From positions 159,938-223,937 of the forward strand of contig NZ_LSNE01000007.1 in NCBI RefSeq assembly GCF_001565895.1: DNA of 64,000 nucleotides, given 5' to 3'. This DNA comes from Paraglaciecola hydrolytica. GTDB taxonomy: Bacteria > Pseudomonadota > Gammaproteobacteria > Enterobacterales > Alteromonadaceae. Below the pieces are notes generated by a model, which ran no database searches, had not been told where the DNA came from, and saw only the letters and a list, made by a program, of their open reading frames with translations. The position numbers and the translations under genes were made by a program. Shown here one piece after another: positions 38,155 through 46,783 of the stretch. The first letter of the stretch is position 1, and each line of letters opens with the position of its first letter.

Positions 38155-39024
38155 TTAGCGTTTAAACCCAACCAGCGTCGAAATCGGATAGTGGTCAGAA
38201 ATATAACGCTCGCCATCACGATCCTCATGGGTCGTGTAGTGGCTGCTACGTAAGCCTTTACTGACAAAGATATAGTCGATGCGCTTGTGCTCGGTAGCGT
38301 TGCCAAAACCGTTAAAGGTTGATGCGGGTTGGTGGCCATTAACTAGGGCGGTATCGATAAATTGTAACTTTGCATCAGCGACAATGCTGGTGTAGGCGAG
38401 TTCTGAATCTAGGGTGTTTAAGTCGCCCAACAAGATCACCGGAGAATCTCCCGCAATAGTGGGGATGTAGCGAACTAAGAATTCGGCGCTTTTCTGGCGT
38501 GCCAAATCACTCACATGACTAAAGTGCGCATTAAACACAAAAAACACCTTGTTGTGATGAGTGAATTTAGCCCAAGTGACGATGCGTGGTAACTTGGCTA
38601 ACCAACCGATAGAACCCGGCACATTGGGTGTTTCAGATAACCAAAAATAGCCACTATCTAATTGGGTTAAAGTGCGTGTGTTATATAACAAAGGCACAAA
38701 CTCACCTCCGCGTTTACCATCATTTCGGCCCACACCAATAAAAGCATAATCAGGCAAGTGCTCAGCCAGCCAATCGAGTTGATGGACTAATACTTCTTGC
38801 ATACCTACGACGTCAGGCTGAGTTTGATTTAGGTGATTTAATACCCATTGTTGCCGATGAGGCCAAGCATTAATGCCATCGTGTGAGGTATCTAAACGAA
38901 TATTAAAACTTTCTACTTTGAGCTGGCTTACTGGTTTGGAAGGTTCTTGTCCATCACCATTACCAGCCTGTGCGCTGTGGTTTATAAGGGTGAATAGGCT
39001 AAGTAGTACCAAAAATAAACGCAT
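38155..39024 (-). CDS. endonuclease/exonuclease/phosphatase (EEP) family protein, secreted
   Basis: A 289-residue protein with signal peptide (1-20, ending AQA) and the EEP fold. Conserved metal and catalytic residues: SFNIRLD near the start, VGMQEVL (Glu), HFSHVSDLARQKSAE, LLGDLNTLDSE (Asp-x-Asn), RIDYIFVS and ISDHYPI (Asp-His). Family members cleave phosphodiester bonds in nucleic acids, sphingomyelin or inositol phosphates; the RxNFRY-like start resembles the group found in marine bacteria as phosphodiesterases. The exact substrate is unknown. Confidence 0.88.
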   Translation of the reverse strand: MRLFLVLLSLFTLINHSAQAGNGDGQEPSKPVSQLKVESFNIRLDTSHDGINAWPHRQQWVLNHLNQTQPDVVGMQEVLVHQLDWLAEHLPDYAFIGVGRNDGKRGGEFVPLLYNTRTLTQLDSGYFWLSETPNVPGSIGWLAKLPRIVTWAKFTHHNKVFFVFNAHFSHVSDLARQKSAEFLVRYIPTIAGDSPVILLGDLNTLDSELAYTSIVADAKLQFIDTALVNGHQPASTFNGFGNATEHKRIDYIFVSKGLRSSHYTTHEDRDGERYISDHYPISTLVGFKR

Positions 39025-39393
39025 CGCAGTTTCTCTCTTAATTCAACGGCCAGTGACAAAATACATATCAACTCGACAATTAAAACGCCTTTACATGACT
39101 GGCAGATTACAGCGTGCTAAGGCGTATTTGTCACTCGTTTTGTTGTGCTGAATAAATTTAAGCTAAAAATTTTAATTCAGTGCATTAATAAAAACCTCAG
39201 AGTTATCCAAGTTGAAAATACCAGTTATTACAAGGTGTTAAGTATATTTTGGGAGGATAACTTTATCACGTTGCAAACTTGGTTTTTGTAGCCCATCTGG
39301 TTTTTTTTGACATTTTTTGAATTTAATTGGGAATAAGTTTGTGTGCTTGCCCGTTATCTCAATGTCATTCACAACAACCCAGAGGATATTAAA
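39025..39393. other. AT-rich divergent intergenic region
   Basis: About 370 bp between divergent genes. A perfect -35-like TTGACA lies at 39307-39312 inside a T-run, but the -10 at the right distance (GAATAA at 39331) is poor. No open frame or RNA gene is evident. A regulated promoter for the exported-protein gene is likely here. Confidence 0.35.
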
Positions 39394-40416
39394 ATGACTC
39401 GCATTAATAAAATTTCAACCCTATTAGGTTTTGTCACTTTCACGGCGTTAATGGGCACCGCAAGTGCTGCTGGTGTGGATTCAAACGTATCGTTAAACGT
39501 ATCGGCTAGTCAGCAAAACCAGACAAATATGTCGGGCTCTGCTAGTGATAACAATATGCAGGCTCAAGCTAACAGCAACACTCAAACTGAAGCTTCTGCT
39601 TCAGCACAAACCAGCAACGATGATGTTGCAGGTAACGAAGGCACTGAGCTAGCCGCCAACAACAGCAGCGACAATACCAGTTCTACTACGGTTGCTGTTG
39701 ATGAGCCAGAATCTGAGAATAAAACTGAATCTACAACAGCTAAGTCAGAAAATGCGGTGTCTTTAGCGGCAATCAATAATACCGGAGCAAACCTTGCTCA
39801 ATCAGGTGCGGCCCTTAATCAAACTGGCACTGTGCTCAGCGAAGTGGGTACCTCGTTTACGCAACAAGGTTCAGCCTTTATTGAGCAAGGTAGCGGCACG
39901 CTTTCAAACATAAGCAGCAATGTTAAACAAGCAACGAGCATGGAACTCAGTGCGGTATTACCTTCGACTTCAGCCTTGATGCCAGCAGATACAATTGATG
40001 AGGCGCAAGCTACAGAGGCACCAGAAGCTAATGCCGGCGACGAACTTGCCGCTGCTTCACAGCAAAGTGAGCAGATGTTGGATGCCAGTTCAGCCCTAGA
40101 CTCTAGTCTAAACGGTGCTTTGCAAGAGTCAGTCAAGTTAGATAGCGCTGTGGCAAGTATCACGTCTGTAGCAAGCAATGCCAGTGAGCTGACTGCCTTG
40201 GCAAATATCACCGGTGAAGCAACACAAGCGGTAAATCAAAGCATCTCGGGTACGCTTAATCAAACCTTAAATGCCACGACTGAACAAAGTATGCAACAAG
40301 AGGTAACCAGCCAAGTGAGTTCGGCATTGGAGCAACAAGTGGCCAGCGCGGTAGCGCTAGAAACGGCGACCGAAGTGACTAACAGCATCGCCAGTAGTCT
40401 TGGTTTAGGTATCTAG
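39394..40416 (+). CDS. low-complexity exported protein with glycine-phased heptad repeats
   Basis: A 340-residue secreted protein of unknown family. The signal peptide is residues 1-25 (ending TASA). Residues 26-120 are very rich in S, N, T, Q, A and acidic residues. Residues 131-172 form six 7-residue units, each starting with Gly: GANLAQS, GAALNQT, GTVLSEV, GTSFTQQ, GSAFIEQ, GSGTLSN. The rest is Ala/Ser/Gln-rich and probably helical, with no Cys, no aromatic-rich parts and few basic residues. ATG 39394 is chosen since AGAGGA precedes it and the signal peptide follows. A beta-barrel gene lies 61 bp downstream. Confidence 0.75.
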   Translation: MTRINKISTLLGFVTFTALMGTASAAGVDSNVSLNVSASQQNQTNMSGSASDNNMQAQANSNTQTEASASAQTSNDDVAGNEGTELAANNSSDNTSSTTVAVDEPESENKTESTTAKSENAVSLAAINNTGANLAQSGAALNQTGTVLSEVGTSFTQQGSAFIEQGSGTLSNISSNVKQATSMELSAVLPSTSALMPADTIDEAQATEAPEANAGDELAAASQQSEQMLDASSALDSSLNGALQESVKLDSAVASITSVASNASELTALANITGEATQAVNQSISGTLNQTLNATTEQSMQQEVTSQVSSALEQQVASAVALETATEVTNSIASSLGLGI

Positions 40417-40437
40417 TTTACCTATTGTCAAAGTACA

Positions 40438-40464
40438 AACCGGTGATTATTCACCGGTTTTTTT
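40438..40464 (+). terminator. terminator between the exported protein and beta-barrel genes
   Basis: AACCGGTGA-N4-TCACCGGTT followed by seven Ts ends 13 bases before the beta-barrel start codon. It probably gives partial termination, setting a lower level of the second gene. Confidence 0.85.
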
Positions 40465-40477
40465 CAGGAGAAGTAGC

Positions 40478-41398
40478 ATGAAAAATTCCATTTTATTTGG
40501 TGTCGTCGTTTATTCCTTAACAAGCGTCGCTGGCTCTGCAGAATTTACCAACGCCAAGGATGCTAAAGTGAGCTTTGCTGGTCAAGCCTCAGCAGGTTGG
40601 TTACATAACTCGTCGCTGGTGGTCGCTGAACTCGATAAAGTGGCAGCCAAGGCCGACAATGCGCTGTTTGCCAACTTAAAATTCCATGGTAAGTGGCAGG
40701 TGAGCGACAAGCTAACAAGCAATGTTAACTACCAGTATTCACGCAAAGATTATCAAGAGTTAAATGATTACGACTTAGACATTCATCAGTTTGGTATCGA
40801 TGCCCAATATGATTTTAGCGCCGTGAGTGTGGGTTTACGTCATGACTTGGCTAAAGCCTCACTGGCTGGCGAAGGCTTTTTAGACCTGAATATCAGCAGT
40901 GTGTACTTAGCAAAATTTATTAACCCTGAGCTTTATGTCCGAGGCGCCCTTAACTTTAAAGATAAAAAGTTTGCGCAAATCACCCAGCGTGATGCCGACA
41001 ATGAAGGTGTGAATGTCAGCGTATTTCAGTTTTTTCAAGGCGGTCGCACTATGTTGTCGGGCGGGCTGAGTGTTGAAAGCGAAGACGCCATCGATAGCCA
41101 ATATGACTACGATAACTGGGGCATTAATACTAAAGCCTCACACAAATTTGATATGTTTGGTGTGGCCAACCAAGTGCAATTGAGCTGGCGCTATCAGGCC
41201 AGTGATTACCAGCAGCCCAATAACAATAATGAACTGCGAGCCGACAGTTTGATTAACTATGAAGCCCAATGGCAAATCGCAGTGCATGCAAAGGTTAACT
41301 TGGTCAGCAAAGTAGAACACGGTATATCCCACTCTACCTTAGACAGTTTGAACTACACACAAACGGTTGGCTCGCTGCAAGTGGAAGTGAATTTTTAA
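40478..41398 (+). CDS. predicted outer-membrane beta-barrel protein
   Basis: A 306-residue protein with a signal peptide (1-19, SVAGSA). The mature part is all alternating amphipathic beta strands, for example KLTSNVNYQYSRKDYQ, FGIDAQYDFSAVSVGLRHDLA and VQLSWRYQASDYQQ, and it ends with a C-terminal Phe strand (VGSLQVEVNF), the signal for Bam-mediated insertion. Twelve to sixteen strands are plausible. I do not recognise a named family. Its place after the low-complexity exported protein suggests the two work together, perhaps as export channel or surface anchor; this is inference. Confidence 0.78.
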   Translation: MKNSILFGVVVYSLTSVAGSAEFTNAKDAKVSFAGQASAGWLHNSSLVVAELDKVAAKADNALFANLKFHGKWQVSDKLTSNVNYQYSRKDYQELNDYDLDIHQFGIDAQYDFSAVSVGLRHDLAKASLAGEGFLDLNISSVYLAKFINPELYVRGALNFKDKKFAQITQRDADNEGVNVSVFQFFQGGRTMLSGGLSVESEDAIDSQYDYDNWGINTKASHKFDMFGVANQVQLSWRYQASDYQQPNNNNELRADSLINYEAQWQIAVHAKVNLVSKVEHGISHSTLDSLNYTQTVGSLQVEVNF

Positions 41399-41400
41399 TA

Positions 41401-41494
41401 GAGCAGAGACTAGTGGCTAGAAACTAGTAAATAGTGGCTAGCTACTAGTGACAAGGCCAAAGCGTTTTAACCACAGAGAACACCGAGAAAATAA
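41401..41494 (+). repeat. degenerate dispersed repeat, copy 1
   Basis: GAGCAGAGACTAG and CTAGAAACTAG words are followed by AAAGCGTTTTAACCACAGAG and CACCGAGAAAAT. The same blocks in the same order, but inverted, lie at 49303-49406. Between the blocks the two copies differ in length and sequence. Confidence 0.6.
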
Positions 41495-41508
41495 GTCTGG
41501 CAATATAA

Positions 41509-41625
41509 ATGGGCAAAGATTTGTGGTTATTGAGCTTAGTAGTTGAATTGATTTTTATATAGATAGGCCGCTTGGAGCGAGAAGCGGTCGGTGGGCTAAT
41601 TAGTTTTTCAACCACTAATGCCCAT
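41509..41625. repeat. imperfect inverted repeat upstream of the IS91 transposase
   Basis: ATGGGCA...GTGGTT at 41509-41528 pairs with AACCACTAATGCCCAT at 41610-41625. Inside is a small hairpin, CCGCTT (41568-41573) and AAGCGG (41582-41587). The whole 117 bp can fold on itself. It may be part of the mobile element's end or the target's own structure. Confidence 0.45.
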
Positions 41626-41675
41626 ATCTTTGCACTATAAAGTCCCAGCATGCCGACAATGAAAAAACACACCTA

Positions 41676-41695
41676 TACTGTATAAAAATACAGTA
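41676..41695. promoter_or_regulatory. LexA-type (SOS) box in front of the IS91 transposase
   Basis: CTGT-N8-ACAG with full TAC/GTA flanks: 18 of 20 positions equal the E. coli consensus TACTG(TA)5CAGTA. It is the core of a perfect 16-bp inverted repeat (CACACCTATACTGTAT, 41668-41683, and its complement 41688-41703) around AAAA, ending four bases before the ATG at 41708. A -10-like TATACT lies inside. Repression of the transposase by LexA is inferred. Alternatives are a hairpin that limits translation or a part of the element's end. Confidence 0.65.
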
Positions 41696-41707
41696 TAGGT
41701 GTGAGCT

Positions 41708-43189
41708 ATGTCACTTGTAAAGGGTGCCAGAAGAGAGGGGACGGTAAAGTATGAACGTCATAAACCAGAGCAAACCCTTCTTTATCAAATTATTGAAAGA
41801 TATTACCCGCAGTTTCTGACCCACATGAGGCAACAAGATAAAGATTTACCCAAGTATGTGCGGTCAGAATTTGAAGAGTACCTCAAGTGCGGTCGTTTGG
41901 AATATGGGTTTTTGCGAGTACGTTGTGAAGATTGTCACCATGAGCACCTAGTTGCATTCAGTTGTAAACGCCGAGGGTTTTGTCCCAGTTGCGGTGCGCG
42001 GCGAATGGCAGAAAGCGCCGCCTTGCTGGTTGATGATGTGTTGCCTCATGAGCCCATTAGGCAATGGGTATTGAGCTTCCCTTTTCAACTTAGATTTTTG
42101 TTTGCCAGTTATCCTCGCATCATGGGAAAAGTACTGGGTATTGTCTATCGCACACTTGCCACACATATCACTAAAAAAGCAGGCTACAACAAACAGACGG
42201 CACAAACGGGTGCGGTCACACTGATCCAACGATTTGGCTCAGCGCTGAATTTAAATATCCATTTTCATATGCTCTACCTCGATGGCGTATATGCCGAAGA
42301 TAACTATGGCAAAACGCGTTTTCACCCGATAAAAACCCCGACAAAAAGTGAACTGAATAGTCTTACTCACCGCATTAGCCAGCGTGTGGCGGGTTTTCTT
42401 GAACGCGAGGGCTTATTAGTGAGGGATGATGACAATGACTACCTGGCTTTGGATGGGCTGGAAGACGAACCGATGTTGCAAATTCACGGGTATTCCATTA
42501 CTTATCGCATCGCTACAGGCAAACAGCAAGGACGAAAGGTCTTTACCTTGCAAACCATTGCACCTATGGCAGAGCAGGGGCTTGCGTCAGGCTGTGCCGC
42601 AAATGTGGCAGGCTTCAGTCTCCATGCAGGTGTCATGAGCAATGCACAGGATAGGTGTAAACTGGAAAGGCTGTGCCGTTATATTACCCGCTCTGGGGTA
42701 TCAGAAAAAAGGTTGGCAATAACGACTTACGGCAAGGTGCGCTACCAACTCAAAACACCCTACCGTGACGGTACCACTCATGTGATCTTTGAGCCGCTGG
42801 ATTTTATTGCCCGTTTAGCGGCCTTGGTACCCAAACCCCGCGTAAACCTCACTAGGTTTCATGGTGTATTTGCACCAAACAGTCGGCACTGCGTGGCAAT
42901 AACACCAGCCTTACGAAATAAGACTAAACAAGCCTTGCCGACAGGGCAGGAAAAAACACGGGCACAAAAACACCAATCGATGACCTGGGCGCAAAGACTT
43001 AAACGGGTTTTTAACATCGACATTGAAACGTGTGAGCAATGCGGTGGTGCGGTTAAGGTTATAGCGAGCATCGAAGACCCATTGGTGATCCAAAAGATAC
43101 TTAGTCACCTGAATACAAAAAATGACGAAGTCGTCGAGCTATTGCCCCCACAAAGTCGAGCACCGCCTCAGATAAGTCTGTTTGAATAA
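41708..43189 (+). CDS. IS91-family transposase (Y2/HUH rolling-circle type)
   Basis: A 493-residue transposase. The N-terminal zinc-binding part has CxxC-type pairs (RCEDCHHEH, then CKRRGFCPSCGARRMAE, about 73-102). The HUH metal motif is in LNLNIHFHMLYLDGVY (about 180-195). The likely catalytic tyrosine region is LERLCRYITRSGVSEKRL, and a second C-terminal cysteine cluster is CEQCGGAVK (about 440). No internal stop, so it looks intact and possibly active. Rolling-circle transposition makes it able to mobilise adjacent DNA. Confidence 0.93.
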   Translation: MSLVKGARREGTVKYERHKPEQTLLYQIIERYYPQFLTHMRQQDKDLPKYVRSEFEEYLKCGRLEYGFLRVRCEDCHHEHLVAFSCKRRGFCPSCGARRMAESAALLVDDVLPHEPIRQWVLSFPFQLRFLFASYPRIMGKVLGIVYRTLATHITKKAGYNKQTAQTGAVTLIQRFGSALNLNIHFHMLYLDGVYAEDNYGKTRFHPIKTPTKSELNSLTHRISQRVAGFLEREGLLVRDDDNDYLALDGLEDEPMLQIHGYSITYRIATGKQQGRKVFTLQTIAPMAEQGLASGCAANVAGFSLHAGVMSNAQDRCKLERLCRYITRSGVSEKRLAITTYGKVRYQLKTPYRDGTTHVIFEPLDFIARLAALVPKPRVNLTRFHGVFAPNSRHCVAITPALRNKTKQALPTGQEKTRAQKHQSMTWAQRLKRVFNIDIETCEQCGGAVKVIASIEDPLVIQKILSHLNTKNDEVVELLPPQSRAPPQISLFE

Positions 43190-43372
43190 AAGCCGTTCCA
43201 TCATAAACAAAACTGGTTTGCACAACAGCGGGATGCGCTTGTCTTGCATTCTGAATTAAGTAGAAACAGTTGATTAATCGACGAAAAATAACCGACTTTC
43301 ACTCCCTTAAGAATATGAAATAGATGTCAACATGGAAAATATAAGGCATCATGTATTTTGATTTTAGGAAAA

Positions 43373-43519
43373 ATGACGTTTTATTTTACCTATACTCAAA
43401 CTAGCTGGGCAAAACATTATGGTGCAGTTTGGAATGCATTAATAACGGCCCGTAATATAAGCGATCCAGAACGTCGCTTAGGCCCAAACCGTTATAACGA
43501 GTCATTCACCACGAATTAG
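43373..43519 (+). CDS. possible 48-residue peptide, unrecognised
   Basis: A short frame beginning MTFYFTYTQTSWAKHYGAVW and ending NRYNESFTTN, preceded by AGGA five bases before the ATG. It has no signal peptide and no family resemblance I know. It lies in the gap downstream of the transposase, where little else is coded, so it could be a true small gene, a gene remnant, or chance. Confidence 0.25.
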   Translation: MTFYFTYTQTSWAKHYGAVWNALITARNISDPERRLGPNRYNESFTTN

Positions 43520-43582
43520 CTCTAGATTTGGTCGCGCCATTTTTAGTGGTTTTTGGACCTAATCAACAGGGTAATAAGGTTG

Positions 43583-45832
43583 TTAATTTGCGCAGGTTTC
43601 TGGCAGAGCTTGCCAGGAATCCGCGATTGGGTTGTTGTGGCAAATCAACTCTAACACCTTAATTTTTTCTGCCGCTAAGGCAGCATCCAGTTCGCTTAAG
43701 AGCGCCAGGTATTGTGGCCGATATTCTGGATCTTGTTTTAATGAGTCCAGCATAGGATCATGAAAATCAGTGAACCTGCGATTTCCCAAAGCAAATGATT
43801 GTCGCAACAATCGCAGTGTCTTCGCTTTGTCATTGTCTAACCAGGCGCGAAAGGCTTTGTCTTTATAAAAAGAATGAGTAGAGCGATAAGAACTTAACTG
43901 CTGTTTTTTGGCCAAGTCTATGTCAATCAAACTGATAAGGTGATCCGCCTCATCCTGATGATTAGTTTGTTGCAATATATAGGCATACTGAGTTGCCATT
44001 TCTAGTGTATAGGTGTAAACGGAAAGGAGTTTATCGGCTCCAAGCAAAGCCTGGAACTGATCCATCTTTTCTTTGAGCCCTTCCCACTGACGCGAAAAAT
44101 ACAGTGAGCTGATATAGAAATATTGTAGTAAGTTATTCTGTGGGTCTTGCTCAATAGCGTTTACAAACAGTTTGATGGCGTCGTCATAGTTCTGAGAAAG
44201 GTAAGCTGCAAAAGGCAAGCTATCATCCGAAATTCGTCTCGCTTCCGCGCCTAAACCAACCATGGACAAAGTAAAGACAACTGCTTGATTTGAGTGTGAA
44301 TCCAAAGGATCTTCGGCGTAGGCCTTTAGGATCCAATGCAATGATTTAGCTAGTTCACCTTTAAAAAATTCAATCATGTCTAACATTCTGTAACCAGCCC
44401 AAGGGTATTGTTTCAGCAATTGTTTTGCTATTGCCTCCGCCTTTTCAGGTTCCGAGCTGGCTTTACTCATGGCGTAGTTAAATTGACCAATAATAGACAA
44501 AGGATCGATCTCCAGCAGATGCTGAAGCGTGACTTCGGATTCCTTATATAAACGTAACGATTGCTGTGAAGCACTTTGCCAATTAAGCACATCTATATAG
44601 ACCGGGTTTATTGCAAGGGCTTTAGCCGCATATTCAAGTACCAATTTTTCATTATGATTGGTTAATGCCAACAATGTCTTTGCCCCCCAAGCTTCCGCCA
44701 GCATCGGGTTAAGCGCCATGGCTTTGTCGATATGCGGGCTAGCTCGCTGGTTGACTTCGGTAAGGGTTAAGTCACCATAGCTAGCAGAGTCAGAGGACAG
44801 CATAGCGATGGCGATGGCCAGTTGGGCATGTGCCGGTGCATAATTTGAATCGAGGCGAATCGCCTTTTCGAGGTAACGAACCGCCTCGGTAATGGCTTTA
44901 TTGCCACGCTGATTAATCAAGTGACGACCATGTAGATAGGCTTCATAGGCTGCGGTGTTTGCCGCTTCTACAACTTTTGGGGCACCAAGATTACCATTAT
45001 TATCCGGCACCTGAAGTTTCATTTCTGCTTGCAACGCATGACCAATGGCAGCGGAAATTTCATCCTGAATGGCGAAGATGTCTTTTAATTCTCTATCATA
45101 AGTTTGCGACCACAGATGATAGCCATTTTCTGCTTCGATAAGCTGAGCAGTGATCCTGAGTTTGGTGCCCGATTTTCTTACCGAGCCCTCCAGAATGTGG
45201 TTCACTTTCAGCAGTTTTGCAATTTCACTGACATCACGATTGTCGTCTTTAAACTGAAAAGAGGAGGTTCTCGCAGCCACGCGTAAATTACGAAACTGTG
45301 CCAATACATTCAATAACTCTTCAGAGATACCGTCGGAAAAATAGTCTTGCTCCGGGTCGGAAGACAAGTTAACAAATGGCAGTACCGCAATGGATTTATC
45401 TAAGGAGTTAACCACAGCAACTGAATCATCTACCGTTACACTTTGTGACACTGACGACTCTGCTTCAACTGCGTTTCCATTATCACTAAAACGCGATTCC
45501 CAAACAAAGTAGATAAGAGCAATAAATAACAAACCGATAATAACAAAATCCAGTTTGCGATTGGTGACATGGGTGATGGATTCGGTGCGATCGACCTGAG
45601 ATTCCATTTTGATACCATCAGGAGTAATTTCGAACGCCCAAGCAAAAAATAGGGCGAATGGAAAACCAATTAAGCCGAAAAAAAACACTAACGTATTAAC
45701 CCAGTCAGGCAAATTCAAGGCAGGTACCGCAAGGCTAGTAACTTGGATGACCAGCCATGCCAATACCAAATAGGCCACTCCTACCTTAAATACATTTCTA
45801 CGTTTAAGTTCCTGAAAAAGTGAATTTATCAC
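43583..45832 (-). CDS. TolB-like/TPR inner-membrane protein
   Basis: A 749-residue protein. The N-terminal part holds three transmembrane helices (about 16-35, 45-65 and 90-112), preceded by the conserved FQELKRRNVFKVGVAY leader. A TolB/FlgO-like domain follows at about 145-270: SIAVLPFVNLSSDPEQDYFSDGISEELLNVL and GSVRKSGTKLRITAQLIEAENGYHLWSQTYDREL. A long C-terminal run of tetratricopeptide helices ends the protein. Homologues are often misnamed adenylate cyclases because cyclase proteins share this tail; no cyclase domain is present here. The start is GTG. The role is unknown, perhaps scaffold or signalling. Confidence 0.87.
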   Translation of the reverse strand: MINSLFQELKRRNVFKVGVAYLVLAWLVIQVTSLAVPALNLPDWVNTLVFFFGLIGFPFALFFAWAFEITPDGIKMESQVDRTESITHVTNRKLDFVIIGLLFIALIYFVWESRFSDNGNAVEAESSVSQSVTVDDSVAVVNSLDKSIAVLPFVNLSSDPEQDYFSDGISEELLNVLAQFRNLRVAARTSSFQFKDDNRDVSEIAKLLKVNHILEGSVRKSGTKLRITAQLIEAENGYHLWSQTYDRELKDIFAIQDEISAAIGHALQAEMKLQVPDNNGNLGAPKVVEAANTAAYEAYLHGRHLINQRGNKAITEAVRYLEKAIRLDSNYAPAHAQLAIAIAMLSSDSASYGDLTLTEVNQRASPHIDKAMALNPMLAEAWGAKTLLALTNHNEKLVLEYAAKALAINPVYIDVLNWQSASQQSLRLYKESEVTLQHLLEIDPLSIIGQFNYAMSKASSEPEKAEAIAKQLLKQYPWAGYRMLDMIEFFKGELAKSLHWILKAYAEDPLDSHSNQAVVFTLSMVGLGAEARRISDDSLPFAAYLSQNYDDAIKLFVNAIEQDPQNNLLQYFYISSLYFSRQWEGLKEKMDQFQALLGADKLLSVYTYTLEMATQYAYILQQTNHQDEADHLISLIDIDLAKKQQLSSYRSTHSFYKDKAFRAWLDNDKAKTLRLLRQSFALGNRRFTDFHDPMLDSLKQDPEYRPQYLALLSELDAALAAEKIKVLELICHNNPIADSWQALPETCAN

Positions 45833-45963
45833 TACTGTGCCCTAAGTGATTTTTTTTATCCTTCGAATAATGTAACTGTCAGCGAATAAATTAGCAATAT
45901 CGTTATCAAAAGTGACGCAATCAACTGAATACAAATAAATGATGTTGTATGGCAGTTACACTA

Positions 45964-46134
45964 TCACGCGCCAAACTTCACTCTCACCCCAGCATTAACA
46001 ATAAAGCCATCATTGCGAGACCAAATATCTGTGGTCCATTGGCCGCTTGGTGCTCTGGAAGGCAAAAGCAGGGGATGTTCATCGGTTTGTTTTACATTCA
46101 GTAAGTTTTCAAAATTAATAAACCAGCACCAACT
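45964..46134 (-). pseudogene. C-terminal remnant of a TonB-dependent receptor
   Basis: About 56 codons in one minus-strand frame read FINFENLLNVKQTDEHPLLL, then SRAPSGQWTTDIWSRNDGF and IVNAGVRVKFGA before TGA. This is the typical last two to three strands of an outer-membrane receptor, including the NFENLLN turn. Upstream of 46134 the frame gives no further receptor sequence, and no start is present. A deletion has removed the rest of the gene, probably in the same rearrangements that left the gene-poor zone. Confidence 0.75.
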
Positions 46135-46725
46135 GAAAATTAAGCATCACGAGATAGCAGAAATATGCCTTAAACGAGTAAGTGCGACCTGACATTTAAA
46201 GACTATAGCCAGTGCAAATATAAAGAGTTGATTCATCAACATATTGCTATGAATTAGCTCAATCTGGCGTTGTTTAAATTAGATTTCAACCAAGCCTGAC
46301 AGACGCCTATGAGCGAAAAGCGGAAGTTGGCACGTTAGCAACCTGAGAGGCTTCTCCAAGTTCATTTCTGTCAGTGAGAAGTCAAAATGAAACACTAACT
46401 TTTACCAGCCTCCGGAAGTTAGCATTTTAGAATTTATACTGAAAAACTTGGTATGTTTTGATCTACAGATGACATGGCTGTTCAACCATATTACGCTAGA
46501 CTAATCCTGATAGCGGATGTTCCCAAAAGATAAAAGCATGTGTTTCTTGATGATGATTTTTGCCAATATATAGTTAAGTATGAACGAGAATAAAACCATT
46601 AAAGCATTCATAGAACTTGTTACATAACTCGGCTTATTTAGTATGAGTGATGAGCACAAATTGCTGTCTGATAGATGACTTGAGCAATCGATTCGATTGT
46701 TGAGTGTTAAATTACAGTCAATAAA
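46135..46725. other. gene-poor stretch, no supported feature
   Basis: About 590 bp with many stops in all frames and no RNA-like structure that I can support. A short word AGCGAAAAGCGGAAGTTGGC (46312-46331) resembles a similar stretch near 48090 (CCGCAGTTGGCACATTTTCG). I read this as decayed or non-coding sequence. Confidence 0.4.
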
Positions 46726-46762
46726 AAAGCACCAGATTCTTATTAAAGAAAAGTGGTGCTTT
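46726..46762 (-). terminator. terminator of the PEP-CTERM gene
   Basis: AAAGCACCA and TGGTGCTTT form a 9-bp stem. On the minus strand it ends in TTTTTT, about 20 bases after the stop codon. Confidence 0.85.
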
Positions 46763-46783
46763 GTTTGATAGATAACAGTTAGA

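Larger units (their letters stand above)
41668..43198 (+). mobile_element. IS91-family insertion element (ends not resolved)
   Basis: An IS91-type transposase gene with its upstream palindrome forms the recognisable core. IS91 elements lack terminal inverted repeats and target duplications, so ends cannot be fixed here. A GTTC tetranucleotide at 43195-43198, the kind of sequence bordering the origin end of IS91 elements, lies six bases after the transposase stop, but this is only suggestive. The insert sits in a gene-poor zone. Confidence 0.55.

Noticed and set aside
43583-45832. Adenylate cyclase label
   Set aside because: No class III cyclase catalytic domain is present; only the TolB-like and TPR parts shared with some cyclase proteins.
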